A stretch of DNA of 64,000 nt from Parelaphostrongylus tenuis. Lineage: Eukaryota > Nematoda > Chromadorea > Rhabditida > Metastrongylidae. Location: positions 62,001 to 126,000 of the forward strand of contig JAHQIW010006982.1 in NCBI GenBank assembly GCA_019055375.1. The letters run 5' to 3'. Positions 1-11,776 of the stretch are shown piece by piece. The number at the start of each line of letters is the position of its first letter. Position 1 is the stretch's first letter. The position numbers and the translations under genes were made by a program. A model generated the notes under the pieces. It was given only the letters and a program-made list of their open reading frames with translations. It ran no database searches and was not told the origin of the DNA.

Positions 1-172
1 TCACTTAGGCTGTGCTCGGCCCACCTCCGCGGTCAAGAGATCCTGCCCATATATAATCAGTAGTGGCCATACTGCTAACACACATATATTCACCCACTGG
101 ATCCCACCGTTGGTTCGTTATTCCGGAGCGAGCATAATAACGCAACGGACTCCGCCGCCTAGTCATACTCCG
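1..172. repeat. LTR-like segment, left copy
   Basis: Non-coding segment sharing the block CACCCACTGG..TCCCACC and GCCGCCTAGT with 10450-10590, in the same order and orientation. Both places are followed by a stretch ending in a TATAAA or AATAAA-like box and a GC-richer leader, which resembles an LTR. No gag, pol, primer-binding site or polypurine tract was recognised next to either copy, so the LTR reading is only a suggestion. It could equally be an undescribed non-autonomous repeat. Confidence 0.3.
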
Positions 173-318
173 CCAGTTATAATAACACCTTCAGTCACAA
201 AAACATCGTCAGTTACAATAACATCGTTACTTACAATAACATAATCGCTTACAATAACACCGTCAGCTACAATAACACCACTTACCATAACACTGTCGCT
301 TACGATAACATTCGCAGT
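173..318. repeat. minisatellite, about 18-21 bp unit
   Basis: About eight imperfect tandem units built on the core TTACAATAACACCGTCAG, with drift between units (CAGTTACAATAACATCGT, CTTACAATAACATAATCG and similar). Unit length varies by a few bases and there are no spacers. It sits inside the LTR-like segment that begins the window. Confidence 0.8.
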
Positions 319-1590
319 ATCGTCAGATGACGATACTTCTCATCAATCGGTCACTCACACTGACACAGGCATATGTTCACATAACGATATGTCGCAATCA
401 TGTATATATTATTATTGTATTCTTATTATAGTGATACATGTACATTATAGGTTGTTTGGTAAACCCATATAAAGGATTTGAACTTTGTGCTCTTGTCCGT
501 TGCGAGACAGGAGTTGACAGCAGATCAAAACAACCAAACCAGTGAACCTTCACCACACACGTCACGATTATCGGCTGCCTCGTTGTAAATACTCATCACG
601 TCAAGAAGCTAAAGTTCCAGGTCGGGATATATGCTATTTTCTTTGTAAATGACAGTGTATGTTGTTGTGGCACTAGTGGACAACAAGCAGACATTCAGCG
701 CCGATGTATGAGGGGGTCAGTTGCAGAAGTTGGCCGCAGAAGTGCGAGAGAAGCGCTAGGAACGACTTGGTGTTGCCCTTCTCCAGAAAACACCCGACCC
801 CATACTGCATAGTCAACGCTACATTTTTGAGGAAGTGGTGTGGACCACGGTGGCACATTCTCATATAGCCCTTATAATGTTCAATCGGACTGTCATCTCT
901 TGGCGCCATGAAGCAACATCCGGGAGCGAGAAAATTCAAAGACCACAACCACCTCAAAACAGAGCTCATTGGCTTCTTTCATAGCTAGTCTCATTCTTTT
1001 TGTGAGGAATTTTTCAAATCTTTGCCTAGCAAATAGTTGCATATAATTGATGATTATGATGATTTTATTGTTGATTTGTTGCTTTCTTTGAACAAATAAT
1101 AAATGATCAAACAAAAGTGTCGGAATTCGAAGAAATAGTGGGACAACTCAGTAATAACGAATCAATGTCGTTAATTTATTCGTACGACATTCCACTTCAA
1201 TCATTGCAAAAAACATTTGCCGCGGGCAGTCGACTGAGGCCATTGTTGCTGTGATGAAGAGGAAATTGACAGGGTTAGGTGTAAGGAATATTCCCATAAC
1301 GTAGGTACTATCCAAACCAAAATATCCAAAACTAAATTACGTATACTAGACGTTGCTTGTTTTTAATGTAATTTAATTTGTTTTATTTAGATAAGCTATC
1401 AGATTACGTTCTTTTGAGCGATATCTCAAACGAAAAGTATGTCACTCAACATATAACATACTTTAAAGACATTCTACTACAAAGTTGAAGAACCCTTTAT
1501 GCTCTCTACGCTTGCAGGCTTAATTCTAGTGCGCAAAGTGATCAGTAGAACGATGATCCCCAGATATTCAATGGCTTGTTCATGTACGTC
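319..1590. other. no recognisable gene; LTR-like tail then AT-rich DNA
   Basis: A TATAAAGG box near 470 is followed by a leader-like stretch to about 560, which may belong to the LTR-like segment. Open frames of 73-98 codons on the minus strand (673-1114) have no recognised motif and I do not support them as genes. Nothing else was identified up to the PLE 3' end at 1590. Confidence 0.4.
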
Positions 1591-4385
1591 CCTGGTTAAT
1601 GAAAATAAATGAGTATTTTCTTCTGTCTACCGCTCCGAGGTGTTGTTGATACTATTCATAGAATATCAGCGAAGTACACACCAATGCAGTTAGTAATGCA
1701 GCGTGAATATTACAATAACCGAGGTGGCTACCGTTTCGGCGGGTCGCCTTCTTTAGGGCCTGAAAAGATCACATTGATCCATAATTCACTAAGCCAAACC
1801 TCCATAACCCTAGCAGAAAACGCTAGAAATGAATTCTGGATCGCATAGTAGAAACTTCATATTAAAACACTCACCGTTTTGATGTTTGGGTTTTTCATCA
1901 TTCATTGAAGGCCAGCCGCTTAGGGTCACTGCACCAATGGGCTGTACCTAACTCAGGCCGGAGGGATCAGCCTGAGGTATGGTTCGAGGTCACGCGTGAT
2001 TACGAGGTACTCTTCTTTTCGGTTCATTTCTCGGGCCTTTGCTATGTATCCAAAAGGCTGCTAATGTTTTAGGCTCAGATGTTCTTGATTCCTGTGCGAG
2101 GATCGTGAATTTGACGCCGAACATTACTCCTGCATGTTTTAATCCCTATGCGTGCCAAGTGGAGTTTTTGGATCACAGTTGCGTAATCCAACTAGGTGCT
2201 GTTTTCACGAAGGAATAGTGGTCAACCCGTTTCGCCAATGTACTCATCGCCGCATGAATCGCATGATTAAGCAAATTGCACCCGATCTCATGCAGTCGCC
2301 CTCTGCCGTTTGGACAAGCTTTGCAGTCAATGGTTTCACAGAGGCGGTCATACAGTCGGTTGTGGACAAATTGCCGCTTTAGTGTTTTTGGGGATATTTC
2401 AACTATTGCTACTGAATATTAAAACCTGTTCTTTTTAGGCCGTTTGATGGCTGTGCTTATTTCGCTAAAGATACATGCAGGAGGAAAGGAACATTAATTT
2501 TGCCATACTAGACGTTTGAGAGCATAGGACTTCGTCTAAATCTAACCTGAGAGGCTCCTATCGTATCGCAGCCAATAGAGATGGCTATTTTTCGCTCAAA
2601 GCTTAGGGATTCTACCTTGTGTTTTTTTCCTGTGCACACATTTGTCGCTGTTCAAACATAATCTTAAGAAGCTCGCGGTTCATTTGTGAAGGATGAGCTG
2701 ATAGGTAATGAACAACGATATTTTTGTTGCTTGATTTGCGGTACCATTTTGTATTGTAGGTGTTTTTGGACAGGTTGACCTCAACGTTCAAAAACGGGAG
2801 CCAGTTTGCTTTTGGTTTCTCACGAGTGAACTATATGTACTCTGACTGACTGTTCAGCAAATCATAGCATTTGTCCATCTCCTCCTGGTTTGAGTAGACG
2901 ACAAGCAGTCACTCATACACCTACAATAGAGTGACTGCAGGAGATCGATTATTGGCTCTCCACTTTAGACATAAAGGCTATGGGAAGTGTTGGCGCTAGT
3001 CGCTGTCCCATTGCCAGCCCTCTGATTTGGACAAAATAGTTCCCGGACCATCTAAAGCTTGAACAGTTTAAACACTCTTTTGAGAGAGCCATAATCTGCC
3101 GAACTGTGCAGTCATACATGCTTGTGGTCCTTCCGTGCTCCATTAGAAGCTCGTATATGGCTTGCATTGCGGACTCATTCGACACGTCTGTATAAAGGGC
3201 GGTTACGTCGAAAGATTCCATTACGTACGTGTTGTTGCGAGACGCGTTAGATAAATGGTCTTAGGAAAATTTGGTTGTTAATGAGATGGGTTGGAATGTG
3301 TTTTAGTACTTGAACTAGTATTAGGTTTGAGAACCACGTTATCCTATCCCTTGGCCCGCCTACGCAGCTGTTGATGAGTCCAACGTTGAATTTGATGGAT
3401 TAGTGCACAAGAGATCATCAGTGCATACCAAGTTATGAGTTCTAATAAGTAAGTATAAGACGAGACATGATGGTGGGCTAAGTTCCAGTTGAGAGATAAC
3501 GGACGGTTTTAAACCAGCCGAACTTGCTAATTTTACCCATTCTTGGTTCCATTTTCGATATTGCTTTTGGAATTCATTATCAGATGATGAGCGATAAATT
3601 GTGGTGTCTCCAAGATGTTTTTTCGTTATCGCAATATCTAACTGATTGGAAATTACTACAAACTCTCCTCCCTCGTCACTAACTGATAGTCTAATTGTTT
3701 CAGAATTTATCAGCTCCCGTATTTGTCGCATGCCGCTTTTCTGCACTGATGTGAGCTTGGAGCTAAACATTTTCGCGCGGTATCGGTTAAAAATTCTGAG
3801 AGCTTCGTTTGGAATTATGCTGAAATTGTTATCTGTCTTGTTCTTGGGGCCTTGCTGCCTAAAGAACGCTCGTGGAAAAGGTGGTGTTGGTATTGCCCCT
3901 ACGCTTTTGCGTCTTGCATGATGCTAGTCTGGCCTTATAGTGGAGTCGGTCCTAAGGTTCTTGCAATTGCATGCGATACTACACAGGAATTCCCAGAAAT
4001 GGATTGCGCTGGTGAGAAACTTAAGCTCATTTCGAAGAGCGAGCGCGCATTATCGGGAAGAGTCATGCCTCCTTACACGGTGACCCTTGATTGATCTGGC
4101 ACATTACTGATGTTAGATTGACTCTCGAGGCTTTCGTTTACGGTATAGTGATGTTTTGTTGATGAAGCTGGTCTACGCAATTTGTTCAAAAGATTTTCGT
4201 ATTTTGTGCATAGGGATACCTTGGTACTTGGCCTAACAGAATCGCAGATCAAAGATGACCGACCCTTGGTTTTTTTCCACAGGCGATCCTCCAAATACTG
4301 GATGCAATACAACTCTTTCTACTCACACTTCTTCAATCGAGAATATAGGAGATCTTGCTTAAACCGAAGTCCTTATCGTAGAAGT
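1590..4385 (-). mobile_element. Penelope-like element A, near full length but decayed
   Basis: PLEs are retroelements that encode a reverse transcriptase and a GIY-YIG endonuclease. Reading the minus strand from 4385 down, the fragments come in PLE order. 4312-4073 holds the N-terminal segment (KYENLLNKLRRPASSTKHHY). 3770-3360 holds the region before the palm (SDEGGEFVV). 3221-2949 holds palm motifs (SFDVTALYTDVSN, GLAMGQRLAPT, FMSKVE). The GIY-YIG region is about 2400-1940 and the 3' UTR about 1930-1590. Frameshifts and stops separate the pieces, so the copy is dead. The assignment is secure; the exact ends are estimated. Its 5' end abuts an inverted copy of its own 3' UTR at 4386-4480. Confidence 0.85.
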
Positions 4386-4480
4386 CGCATTGGTAGACCC
4401 AAACATCAAAACGGTGAGTGTTTCAAAATGGACGTTTTCACTATGCGATCCAAAATTCGGTCCAAAAATGAAATCGGGAA
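4386..4480 (+). repeat. inverted PLE 3' UTR fragment at the head of element A
   Basis: The run from about 4391 to 4460 (CCCAAACATCAAAACGGTGAG followed by ATGCGATCCA) is the reverse complement of about 1835-1890 in element A. It matches 7567-7634 of element B in the same orientation. Element A is therefore bracketed by inverted copies of its 3' UTR, an arrangement known for Penelope elements. Confidence 0.75.
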
Positions 4481-4925
4481 AAAAGGAGTCTTTTTTCAAT
4501 AGTTAGCGATAATCTATAGGGGAACAGAAGATTTTACGCATCACCAAAACGTTATCGAGATTCATCCGACATGTGGTGCAATAAACTCTATTTTGTCATT
4601 TCCGCGAATGACAAATCAAAAGCACCGTTAATGTTGTAATCAAAAGCCCGTCATAACCGATTAATGAAGCTGAGTACGCAGTTTCGTTCTGAGAAAAAAG
4701 TTCCTTGTTGTATCATCTGAATTGCAGAGCCAACAGTTTCGCTACAGTATTTTACCTTGCATTTTTGATACATATTGTGCTTTGTTAGAGAATATCTTGA
4801 TCATTTCTCTTACAGAATTGTCTGACCTACTTTGATCAATATATAGATGTGTTTGGGCCTAATAATAATTCCTCATTTACCTCTGAAGCATAACATGAGG
4901 TATCGTAGCATATTTTATCCAATGA
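4481..4925. other. unassigned AT-rich DNA between two PLEs
   Basis: No long frame, RNA gene or repeat shared with the rest of the window was found here. It separates the inverted 3' UTR fragment of element A from the 3' UTR of element C. Confidence 0.4.
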
Positions 4926-6352
4926 GCTGATGTTTCGGCAATCTCTCTTCCTTCATGGCCTGGAAATATCAGGTTTTTTACGATCCAGTCAGCCGAACAC
5001 CTCACTACTCGTTTAGGGAACATCGCTTGTCCCAAATTTCAGTCTCATCAAGCGCAAAATCAACTTTCATCATACCTTTTTTATAGGTTTTCCACTAATT
5101 TATCCAAGTGGAGACCACCGGGCAGAGATTACATGGACTCGTAATTATCTCCCACATCAAAACAAGCGTTTTATATTGATTAATACTGCGAGTGAATACG
5201 AGGGGTTCCTCCTTGTGGTTCACGATTGATATGATAATACTAATCCAAAACGCTTTTGAGATGCTTCTCGCAAATGTTTTGTGTTTCTGCGTGGGGGTTA
5301 ATGACTTCTATATCGGAATTTAGTCTGTTAGGCGCCTGTGCCCTATGTGTGCCCAACGGGGTGTTTGGTTTAGTGTGACGCTTATCAACTAGATGTTTGT
5401 TGTATTTTCGCCATACTTGCGAGAAATCAGGTGAACAGTACCCGTACTCATGCAGTCACCTTATCTACCTCTGCGGCATATTTGGCATTGTTTCGTTGTA
5501 CAGTGATGGCGTATAGAGGCTGCGAACTATTTGGAGCCTCAGAGCATTCGGTAATATTTCAATATTCGTTGTCGTTTCCCCGTACGTGCACTTTTCAAAG
5601 AGCTGTACTTATCTCATTTGAAAGGAAAGGGAGGAATAGCGGGACTCTGCTTTCGCTGTAATTGTCGTTTATAGGCGTGTTGTTTCCATCTAAACCTAAA
5701 TCGAGGAGCTACAAACTTGTAGCTATTCGAAAAGACTGTTTGCCGAGTCATTTTCACGAGTTTTACTCTCTGCTCTCTTCCGGTACTGTTTGCTGTTTGG
5801 CTCGGCTGATTTATGGAACATGTTTTTTACTAGCGCCTTTTTTGCGTGAGTGGTGAGAGGAGAGTACTGAACCAGGGTGTTTTTATTACCTGGCTTGCGG
5901 TACCACTCCGTAACACAGCCGTTAACGCTTAAATTAATTTACACGTTCAGAAAAGCAGCCAATTATTTCACTGTATCTCATTGGTGGATGTTATATACTC
6001 TGACTGTTCATTCAACGACCTAAAACATCTGCCCAGTTCGTCTTGAGCATAGCATATAACCTTCAGGCATACGCACCTATAGTAGAGTAATGGCCGGAGA
6101 TTAGTTTGTGGAGGTTCCACTTTTGACATAAAGGTAAAAATTAAGCATGGCGTCAATGGTTGCGCCATTGCTAACCCTAATTTGTACGAAATAATTCTCG
6201 GACCGTTTGAAGATTACGTTTTTTCAAGAAAACCATAAAATACGAAATAGGCAACCATACATGTTTATCGCTCTTTGATGTTGCACAGAAACCTCGTAGA
6301 TGGCTTGCAATGCAGAGTCATTCGATACACTGTTATAGAGTGCGGTCACGTC
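4926..6352 (-). mobile_element. Penelope-like element C, 5'-truncated
   Basis: On the minus strand, 6350-5968 gives a degraded palm region (VDVTALYNSVSNDSA, later FTFMSKVEP and LRPLLYYRC). It is followed by a linker and a badly decayed GIY-YIG region (about 5690-5095), then a 3' UTR (5090-4926) carrying a hammerhead-like remnant. The 3' part matches 14160-14545 and 24260-24600, so it belongs to a different family from elements A and B. The element stops abruptly inside the palm at about 6352, where element B starts in the opposite direction. Confidence 0.75.
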
Positions 6353-7880
6353 GACAAACACGATGGCTTCTCCATCCGGCAGGTCATGGCTCTCATGGGA
6401 GAAGGCCTAAAGTGTTCTACCTTTAGATGGTCTAAGAACTATTTTGCCCAATCAGAGGGCTGCAATGGGGCAACGATCAGCGCCAAGTTTTAGGTCTTTA
6501 TGTCTAAAGTGGAGAGCCCGACAATCGATCTCCGACCGTCACTCTACTGTAGGTATATAGATGACTGTTTTATCGTCTGGTCAACCCAAGAGGAGATGAA
6601 CAAATGCTTTGAGTTGCTGAACAGTCAGTCAGAGTTCACCCGCGAGAAATCGAAGGAAAATTGGCTCCCATTTTCGAACGCCCAGGTCAACTTGTCCAAA
6701 AACTCCTACAATACAAAATGGTACCGAAAACCAAGCAACAAAACCATCTTGGTTTTTACGTTTCAGCTCATCCTTCACACATAAAACGCGCGCTTCTGAA
6801 GAACATGTTCCGAACAGCGACAAAAGTGTGGACAGGGATAGAATGCTAGGTAGAATCCTTAGTTTGCCGCGAAAAATAGCCATCTCTACTGGCCACTATA
6901 CGGCAGGAGCCTCTCAGGTTAGATTTAGAGGAAATCCTATGCTCTCAAACGTCAAGTATGGCAAAATTAATGTTTCTTTCCTCCTGCATGTATCTCTAGC
7001 GAAATAAGCACAGCCATCAAACGGCCTAAAAAGAGCAGGTTTGAATAATTCGGTAGCAATAGTTGAAATATCCCCAAAAACACTAAAGCGTCAATTAGTC
7101 CACATCCGACTGTATGATCGCCTTTACGAAACCATTAACTGCAAATTTTGCTCAAACGGTAGAGACGGCGACTGCATGAAATCGGGTACAATTTACTCAA
7201 TCTCTATCGATGTATGCGGCGATGAGTACATTGGCGAAATGGGTAGACCACTATTCCTTCGTGAAAACAGCACCTAGTTGGGTTGAGCAACTGTGATCCA
7301 AAAACTCCACTGGGCACGCAAAAAACATGCAGGAGTAATGTTTCGGTGTCAAATTCACGGTCCTCGCACTGGAATAAAAATCATCGGCGCGTAGAACCTT
7401 AGAAGCCTTTTGGATACAGAGCGAAGGCTCAAAAACGAATCGAAAAGAGGAGTGCCTCGTAATAACGCGTGACCTCGAACCATACCTCAGGCTAATCCTT
7501 CCAGCCTGAGTTAGGCACAGCCCACTGATACACTGACTCTAAGCGGCTGGTCTGCAATTAATAGTTGGTAGACCCAAACATCAAAACGGTGAGTGCATTG
7601 AAATTGAATTTTTAATATGCGATCCAAAATTCATTTCCAACCTTTTCTGTTAGGGCTATGGAGATTTGGCTTAGTGAATTGTGGGTCAATATGATCTTTC
7701 CTGGTATTGAAGAAGGTGATCCGCTGAAACGTTCGTCACCTCGATCATTGTAATATTCATGTTGCATTACTGGTTGTATTGTTGTGTGCTTCGCTGATAT
7801 TCAATATTAAAGTCAATAACACATCGGAACGGCTAAACAGAAGAAAAAACTCATTTATCCAAATTATATCGAGGTTAATA
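6353..7880 (+). mobile_element. Penelope-like element B, 5'-truncated, head to head with C
   Basis: Plus-strand frames give the palm (GFSIRQVMALMGEGLKCSTF; then FMSKVESPTIDLRPSLYCRY) and the catalytic YIDD motif near 6557-6568. The linker shared with element A runs about 6840-7020. The GIY-YIG region starts near 7041, with a CxxC pair, GTIYSIS and a conserved YIGE (about 7223-7237). The 3' UTR ends near 7860 in CAGAAGAAAAAACTCATTTAT. An in-frame stop near 6490, frameshifts and a premature stop after the GIY-YIG motif (7275) make it inactive. Confidence 0.85.
6500..6784 (+). pseudogene. PLE reverse transcriptase fragment with intact YIDD box
   Basis: This open stretch of about 94 codons is the C-terminal palm and thumb of the element B reverse transcriptase. 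It starts FMSKVES, which follows the GLAMGQRLAP loop in related copies, and contains YIDDCFIVW, the aspartate pair that binds catalytic metal. It ends in the usual KWYRKPSNKTILV stretch before a stop. The N-terminal fingers and most of the palm are missing because element B is truncated at 6353. It is a relic of a multidomain polyprotein, with no start codon of its own worth proposing. Confidence 0.8.
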
Positions 7881-8450
7881 GATAGTCTCTTTTGGGATAT
7901 ATTTAGAAATACCTATTCCATGTAATATTGTGAATGATCACTTCGCGAGGTTTTGAAAAGAATACAGCACAAGGCATCGGCTGATCTCACTATGTAGATT
8001 AGCGCTATCACCACATAAGTTACTCCGTTGGTGCCACAAGTAGAGTTCAGTGTGAGGCGTGGTCCACTGATGAAGTAGGTAAAACTTAGGAAACGCGTAT
8101 GGCTCTGGTCATCGAGACTACCGCCTGTTTGTCCCTTCCTTCAATATAAATCACAGCAGCTTTTAGCAACTAACCGTTGACAGATCTGGTCAATTGTTCA
8201 CATATCAGTGTTGAACCTAGTCAAGCTGAGAGTTATTAGGTAACATTTGGTGGTTCGCACCTGCGATGTTTCAGCATCTTTGGACATATAGTTATCACAT
8301 GGTGACACTGCTATAAGAGTGTAAAATAAAAACTGCTGCGGCGTGCATTCGACTTCAATTCAACTTCGTTTGAAGTGATTTAATGCATGTCTGGCATTCA
8401 CAATGACTAGCGGTAATCTACCGTTATACCGAATCAGTGTTGTTTATTGC
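7881..8450. other. unassigned DNA downstream of PLE B
   Basis: It begins with GAGGTTAATAGATAGTC, a sequence also found beyond PLE 3' ends at 14895 and (reversed) 41480. The stretch 8150-8290 weakly resembles 26700-26860. No gene was recognised. Confidence 0.35.
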
Positions 8451-8451
8451 T

Positions 8452-8592
8452 CCAGACAAGTCCGTGACCAGTTTGTTATCAATCAACCATACAAGAGGGA
8501 TGCACTGCTCAGTCAGCCACGAGCGCGAGAGCGAATCATCGACTTTGTTTGCGACGCAAAGCACCTCTAACCACTCGCCACATGCTCTCCTA
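8452..8592 (-). mobile_element. tRNA-derived SINE, 3'-truncated copy
   Basis: The reverse complement begins with the A-box region (AGCATGTGGCGAGTGGTTAG) and continues into the body shared with the copies at 29692, 42978 and 53089. It stops at the body sequence corresponding to CTGGTCACGGACTTGTCTGG. It is more diverged than the others. Confidence 0.6.
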
Positions 8593-8593
8593 A

Positions 8594-8660
8594 TATACAT
8601 ACATATGTAGTATATATGCATGTATGTGCGCGTATATCTGCAAATATGTATGCATGTATA
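8594..8660. repeat. TATG/CATA-rich simple sequence
   Basis: Imperfect alternating purine-pyrimidine run (ATACATACATATG, GCATGTATGTGCGCG, ATGTATGCATGTATA) abutting the SINE head. Confidence 0.6.
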
Positions 8661-8683
8661 TCCATTTGTGGACGGCGTCATTT

Positions 8684-9432
8684 GCGGCTAACAGGCAGTT
8701 CGGACGGCTACGAAGAGGGGTTGCCGGCGCGCTCTCTAATGCTACCATGGTAGTTTTCCAATGAAATTTTGTACTTTCTTCATTAATAAATGAGATTTTG
8801 AGTCAGTAATTGGCCAACTATAATAGAACAGACCTCAATAAGGTTATTTGTATTAGCAATGACGTGATTGCTCAAACTACAACCCACGTTTTTGAAGGAA
8901 AAGCCAAGTGTTTATGAAAAGGCCAAATTTAAGACCTTGATCGTACATTTCTATAACATTTTATTACATTTGCCCACAATTCAATCAACTTTATCTTTAT
9001 TCCACAGTTTTATGTTCTTTATTACATAATGTACATAATATTTGTTTTACCGGCTGGAAATTTGGAAAGCAATGAATAGTTCGTCAAAAGTAGTGTACTT
9101 AATGCATGCGATCCCACTCCATCGATAAATCTCAATATTTTTCTGACTATTGCTGCACTTCGAGTTCCCATGTATTAGATCAGTAAGTGATTTTGTTAAA
9201 ATTCTTAATCGCAACGATGGTATGCGAAGAACAGATGGAAAGATACGGTCTTTTTTCGTTCTTTCTACCCGCTTTGAGCCCTTTAATAAAAGCGTATTTT
9301 TTTGCTTTCCTAAAACTGTTTGACAATCAAGAGTTGAATACGAGAGAATTTGGCTGACATATTGTTTCTAGATTGAAATGTTTTTTGCTCTGTAACAATC
9401 GAAATATGATTTTGTTTATCATTTGAGCATTT
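8684..9432 (+). repeat. dispersed 750-bp repeat, copy 1
   Basis: Collinear and same-strand match to 40716-41466, starting at GGCTAACAGGC and ending near GAGCATTT; its outer 290 bp also match 41848-42137 inverted. Recognisable landmarks are CCGGCGCGCTCTCTAATGCTA, ACCGGCTGG and GAAGAACAGATGGAAA. No coding frame is conserved between copies, so this looks like a non-coding element body. Confidence 0.8.
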
Positions 9433-10310
9433 CTCGCCAGATGAAGCTTTTTCGTAACAATTTATAACCAGTAGGTAGTGAATCTTAGAAATTTTGACAG
9501 TGTAGCTGCTTCTAGAACGGACTTCTTGTAACGCTGTAGCATTCAAAAGAAGATTAGATTTTGCAAATTCAAATTTCTTTCGATGTCTGCATCCTGTTTC
9601 GACCTCTTGGAAAATATGTTCTGTGTTTTTTAAGAGCTTTAATAACCGTTTGATAGCTGAAATTTCGACAGTTTTGAAGGTATACTTTATTTCCGGAACA
9701 GCTTTCTCAATGCGGTCTTACAGTAAAATGAAAATATCTTTCACACTCAAGTAACTCTAGCTGAACAAATCTTTTCCACTAGACTTTCAATTTGTTAAAT
9801 AGCTCAAATCTCGGCGATTCCTATAGTGACTTTGTTTTCGAAAGAATTCCTTATTTTACTCAACTAGTCAAAAGGAGATTAAGTTTGCAGTTATCTGATG
9901 TTTTGCAAAAAGTGCAGTGACATGGGGTTAATGTCGCAGGTTCACACTCCTTGGAGTGCAGAACTCAGTATTCTTTTGACTGTTACAGCACTCTAAGGAG
10001 ACCTGTCCAAAAACCAACTATGTTTTTGAAATCTATGAGATTTCCGTTATCGAATGACTCTGAATGTTTATAGAAATAGATTTTACACCGAGACACATTT
10101 GCGTCACCACACATTCTTCAACATCTCTATGATAGCTGACAGCCACCAACCCTCAATAGGTTTAGTCGGGTAGCGATTTCGCTTCATGAACCCAGCTGAG
10201 CTCACAGCCACTGCTAGATATAACACCCTGAAATTTTAGTTTTTTTACTGCTTTATTACACAGTTTCATGACCTTTAATATAACTAATTCAACATTCCTG
10301 GCAATTACTT
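9433..10310. repeat. degenerate modules related to 15.1-16.3 kb
   Basis: Units of roughly 150 bp contain variants of AGCTCAAATCTCG.CGATT and a cluster ending in TTTCACACTCAA. They resemble 15190-16110 and 59420-59640. The period is irregular and identity low. No gene was recognised. Confidence 0.4.
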
Positions 10311-10449
10311 AATTACACTGTCTTGATCCTAATATTGATTGTTTCGTTCTGTTCGGACGACTTCATATCGATGGTGAAGTAGAACGCATTGCAAGCGGAG
10401 TATACGACTACCCTTATGGATTCTGCTTCACCCGTTACCCGGGATGGGT

Positions 10450-10800
10450 TGCACCATAAGTGTATATAATCGCTCAGAATCATTCGGACGTTTATAATCA
10501 CCCACTGGCTCCCACCCCTTGCTGTTTAGGTCTCTTTCAATGCAAGCGTAATTAAATCCTAGAATCCGCCGCCTAGTGCAGCCCCGCAAGCTTAGTTCAC
10601 TTCATTTGCTCGCACTTATCGATTCTCATCTTATCGGCTCGCTTTACCAGTTCGCACTCATGAATGTTACAGTGTTATCGTGGTTGCGCAGTTAGGTGCT
10701 GTTCCTGCTGTTATGTTATTATTCTGTTACTATTGTATTGATGTATACATTTCTAGGATGTTTTCTATTCTTTATAATAAATTAGTCTTTATTCGCGACT
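10450..10800. repeat. LTR-like segment, second copy
   Basis: Shares CACCCACTGG..TCCCACC and GCCGCCTAGT with the left end of the window, followed by an AATAAA box near 10779. A plus-strand frame (10680-10961) covers the tail but shows no known motif. No retrotransposon coding region was seen next to it. Confidence 0.3.
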
Positions 10801-11227
10801 CTTATAGTCAGAAGCCAACAGCGGCGACCTCAATAGAAAAATCAATAAATCAATCGCACAAAGTCCAGCTCAGTGATTGGACGAAGAAGGGACAGCGGCG
10901 AACTCAGGCGTTGCTTCGTGATGATTCCATCACTGGTGATGGTTTAATTACCCAAATCTGAGGTTCTTGTCTACACGAAGCAATTCGATTGCTCATCTTG
11001 TTGTTTACAAAAAATTAATCTATCGCTCATCAAACCGTCCTATATTCATCTCAATAAACCAATCCTCAGTCTTGTCCAATACCACTACAAACCGATAGCG
11101 CCAATCCAGCGCAATCAATCACACTAGAAAGTCCGTTTTCAACGAGAGACAGGAAGATTGGAGGCACATAAGCAGAAAATCTTCTCTACCAAACAAGCGC
11201 GCAGCATCACATCAGATCCTGCTCTAC

Positions 11228-11776
11228 ATGGATCATTTCAAGAGAGTAAGTTTAGAGCAATCGCCAGCAGTCATTAAAAGGCCACCGAATACTCTAAGGC
11301 GCCAATTAATTCGCAACCGCTTATATAACCGTCTCCGTATAATGAAAGACTGCGAGATATGTCCTACTGGCAGAGACGGTGATTGCATGAGCGTAGGAGC
11401 ACTATACATAATCTCTTGCAAAGCGTGCAGCAACAAATATATTGACGAGGCGAGTAGGCCGCTCTATGCGCGTTTAGAAGAACATCAAGCTGGAAGGCGT
11501 CATATTAGACGAAATACTTTGCTAGGGATACATAGAGCCACAAAGCACGACGCAGTAGATTTTGACGTGGAGGTCACCATCCTTGCTCAGGAACAAAGAA
11601 CGTCTGTGCGAAAACTTCTGGAAGCAGTTTGGATTAACACCAACAATCCAACTATAAAGAGCAGGGAGGAATGCCTCATTATCACTCGTGATACGAGTCA
11701 GTATAAGAGAGTATTGTTTAGATGGGGAGGGTATTTTACGAGCCCAAGTGACCCCCTACCGGTAGTTTCCACTTGA
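11228..11776 (+). CDS. PLE GIY-YIG endonuclease, uninterrupted C-terminal domain (element D)
   Basis: An uninterrupted frame of 182 codons corresponds to the C-terminal endonuclease of a Penelope-like polyprotein, which nicks DNA during retrotransposition. Residues 50-58 carry CEIC, the start of the cysteine-rich motif. GALYIISCKAC (about 59-69) and YIDE (74-77) form the GIY-YIG core, where the usual glycine of YIGE is aspartate. RPLYARLEEH (80-89) holds the conserved arginine. SREECLIITRD (about 155) is the family's C-terminal signature. The reverse transcriptase is missing upstream, so the product could not retrotranspose alone, and the ATG is simply the first in the frame. It is the longest open coding stretch in the window. 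Whether it is expressed is unknown. Confidence 0.8.
   Translation: MDHFKRVSLEQSPAVIKRPPNTLRRQLIRNRLYNRLRIMKDCEICPTGRDGDCMSVGALYIISCKACSNKYIDEASRPLYARLEEHQAGRRHIRRNTLLGIHRATKHDAVDFDVEVTILAQEQRTSVRKLLEAVWINTNNPTIKSREECLIITRDTSQYKRVLFRWGGYFTSPSDPLPVVST

Noticed and set aside
173..318. CRISPR array
   Set aside because: Units are short, imperfect and contiguous with no unique spacers; the genome is eukaryotic.
1..660. Complete LTR retrotransposon
   Set aside because: Only LTR-like similarity was seen. No protein-coding domain, primer-binding site or paired LTR at a sensible distance was recognised.
1609..1848. 79-codon plus-strand frame as a gene
   Set aside because: It is the antisense of a PLE 3' UTR that recurs at 7640-7860 and 41514-41735 without keeping the frame.
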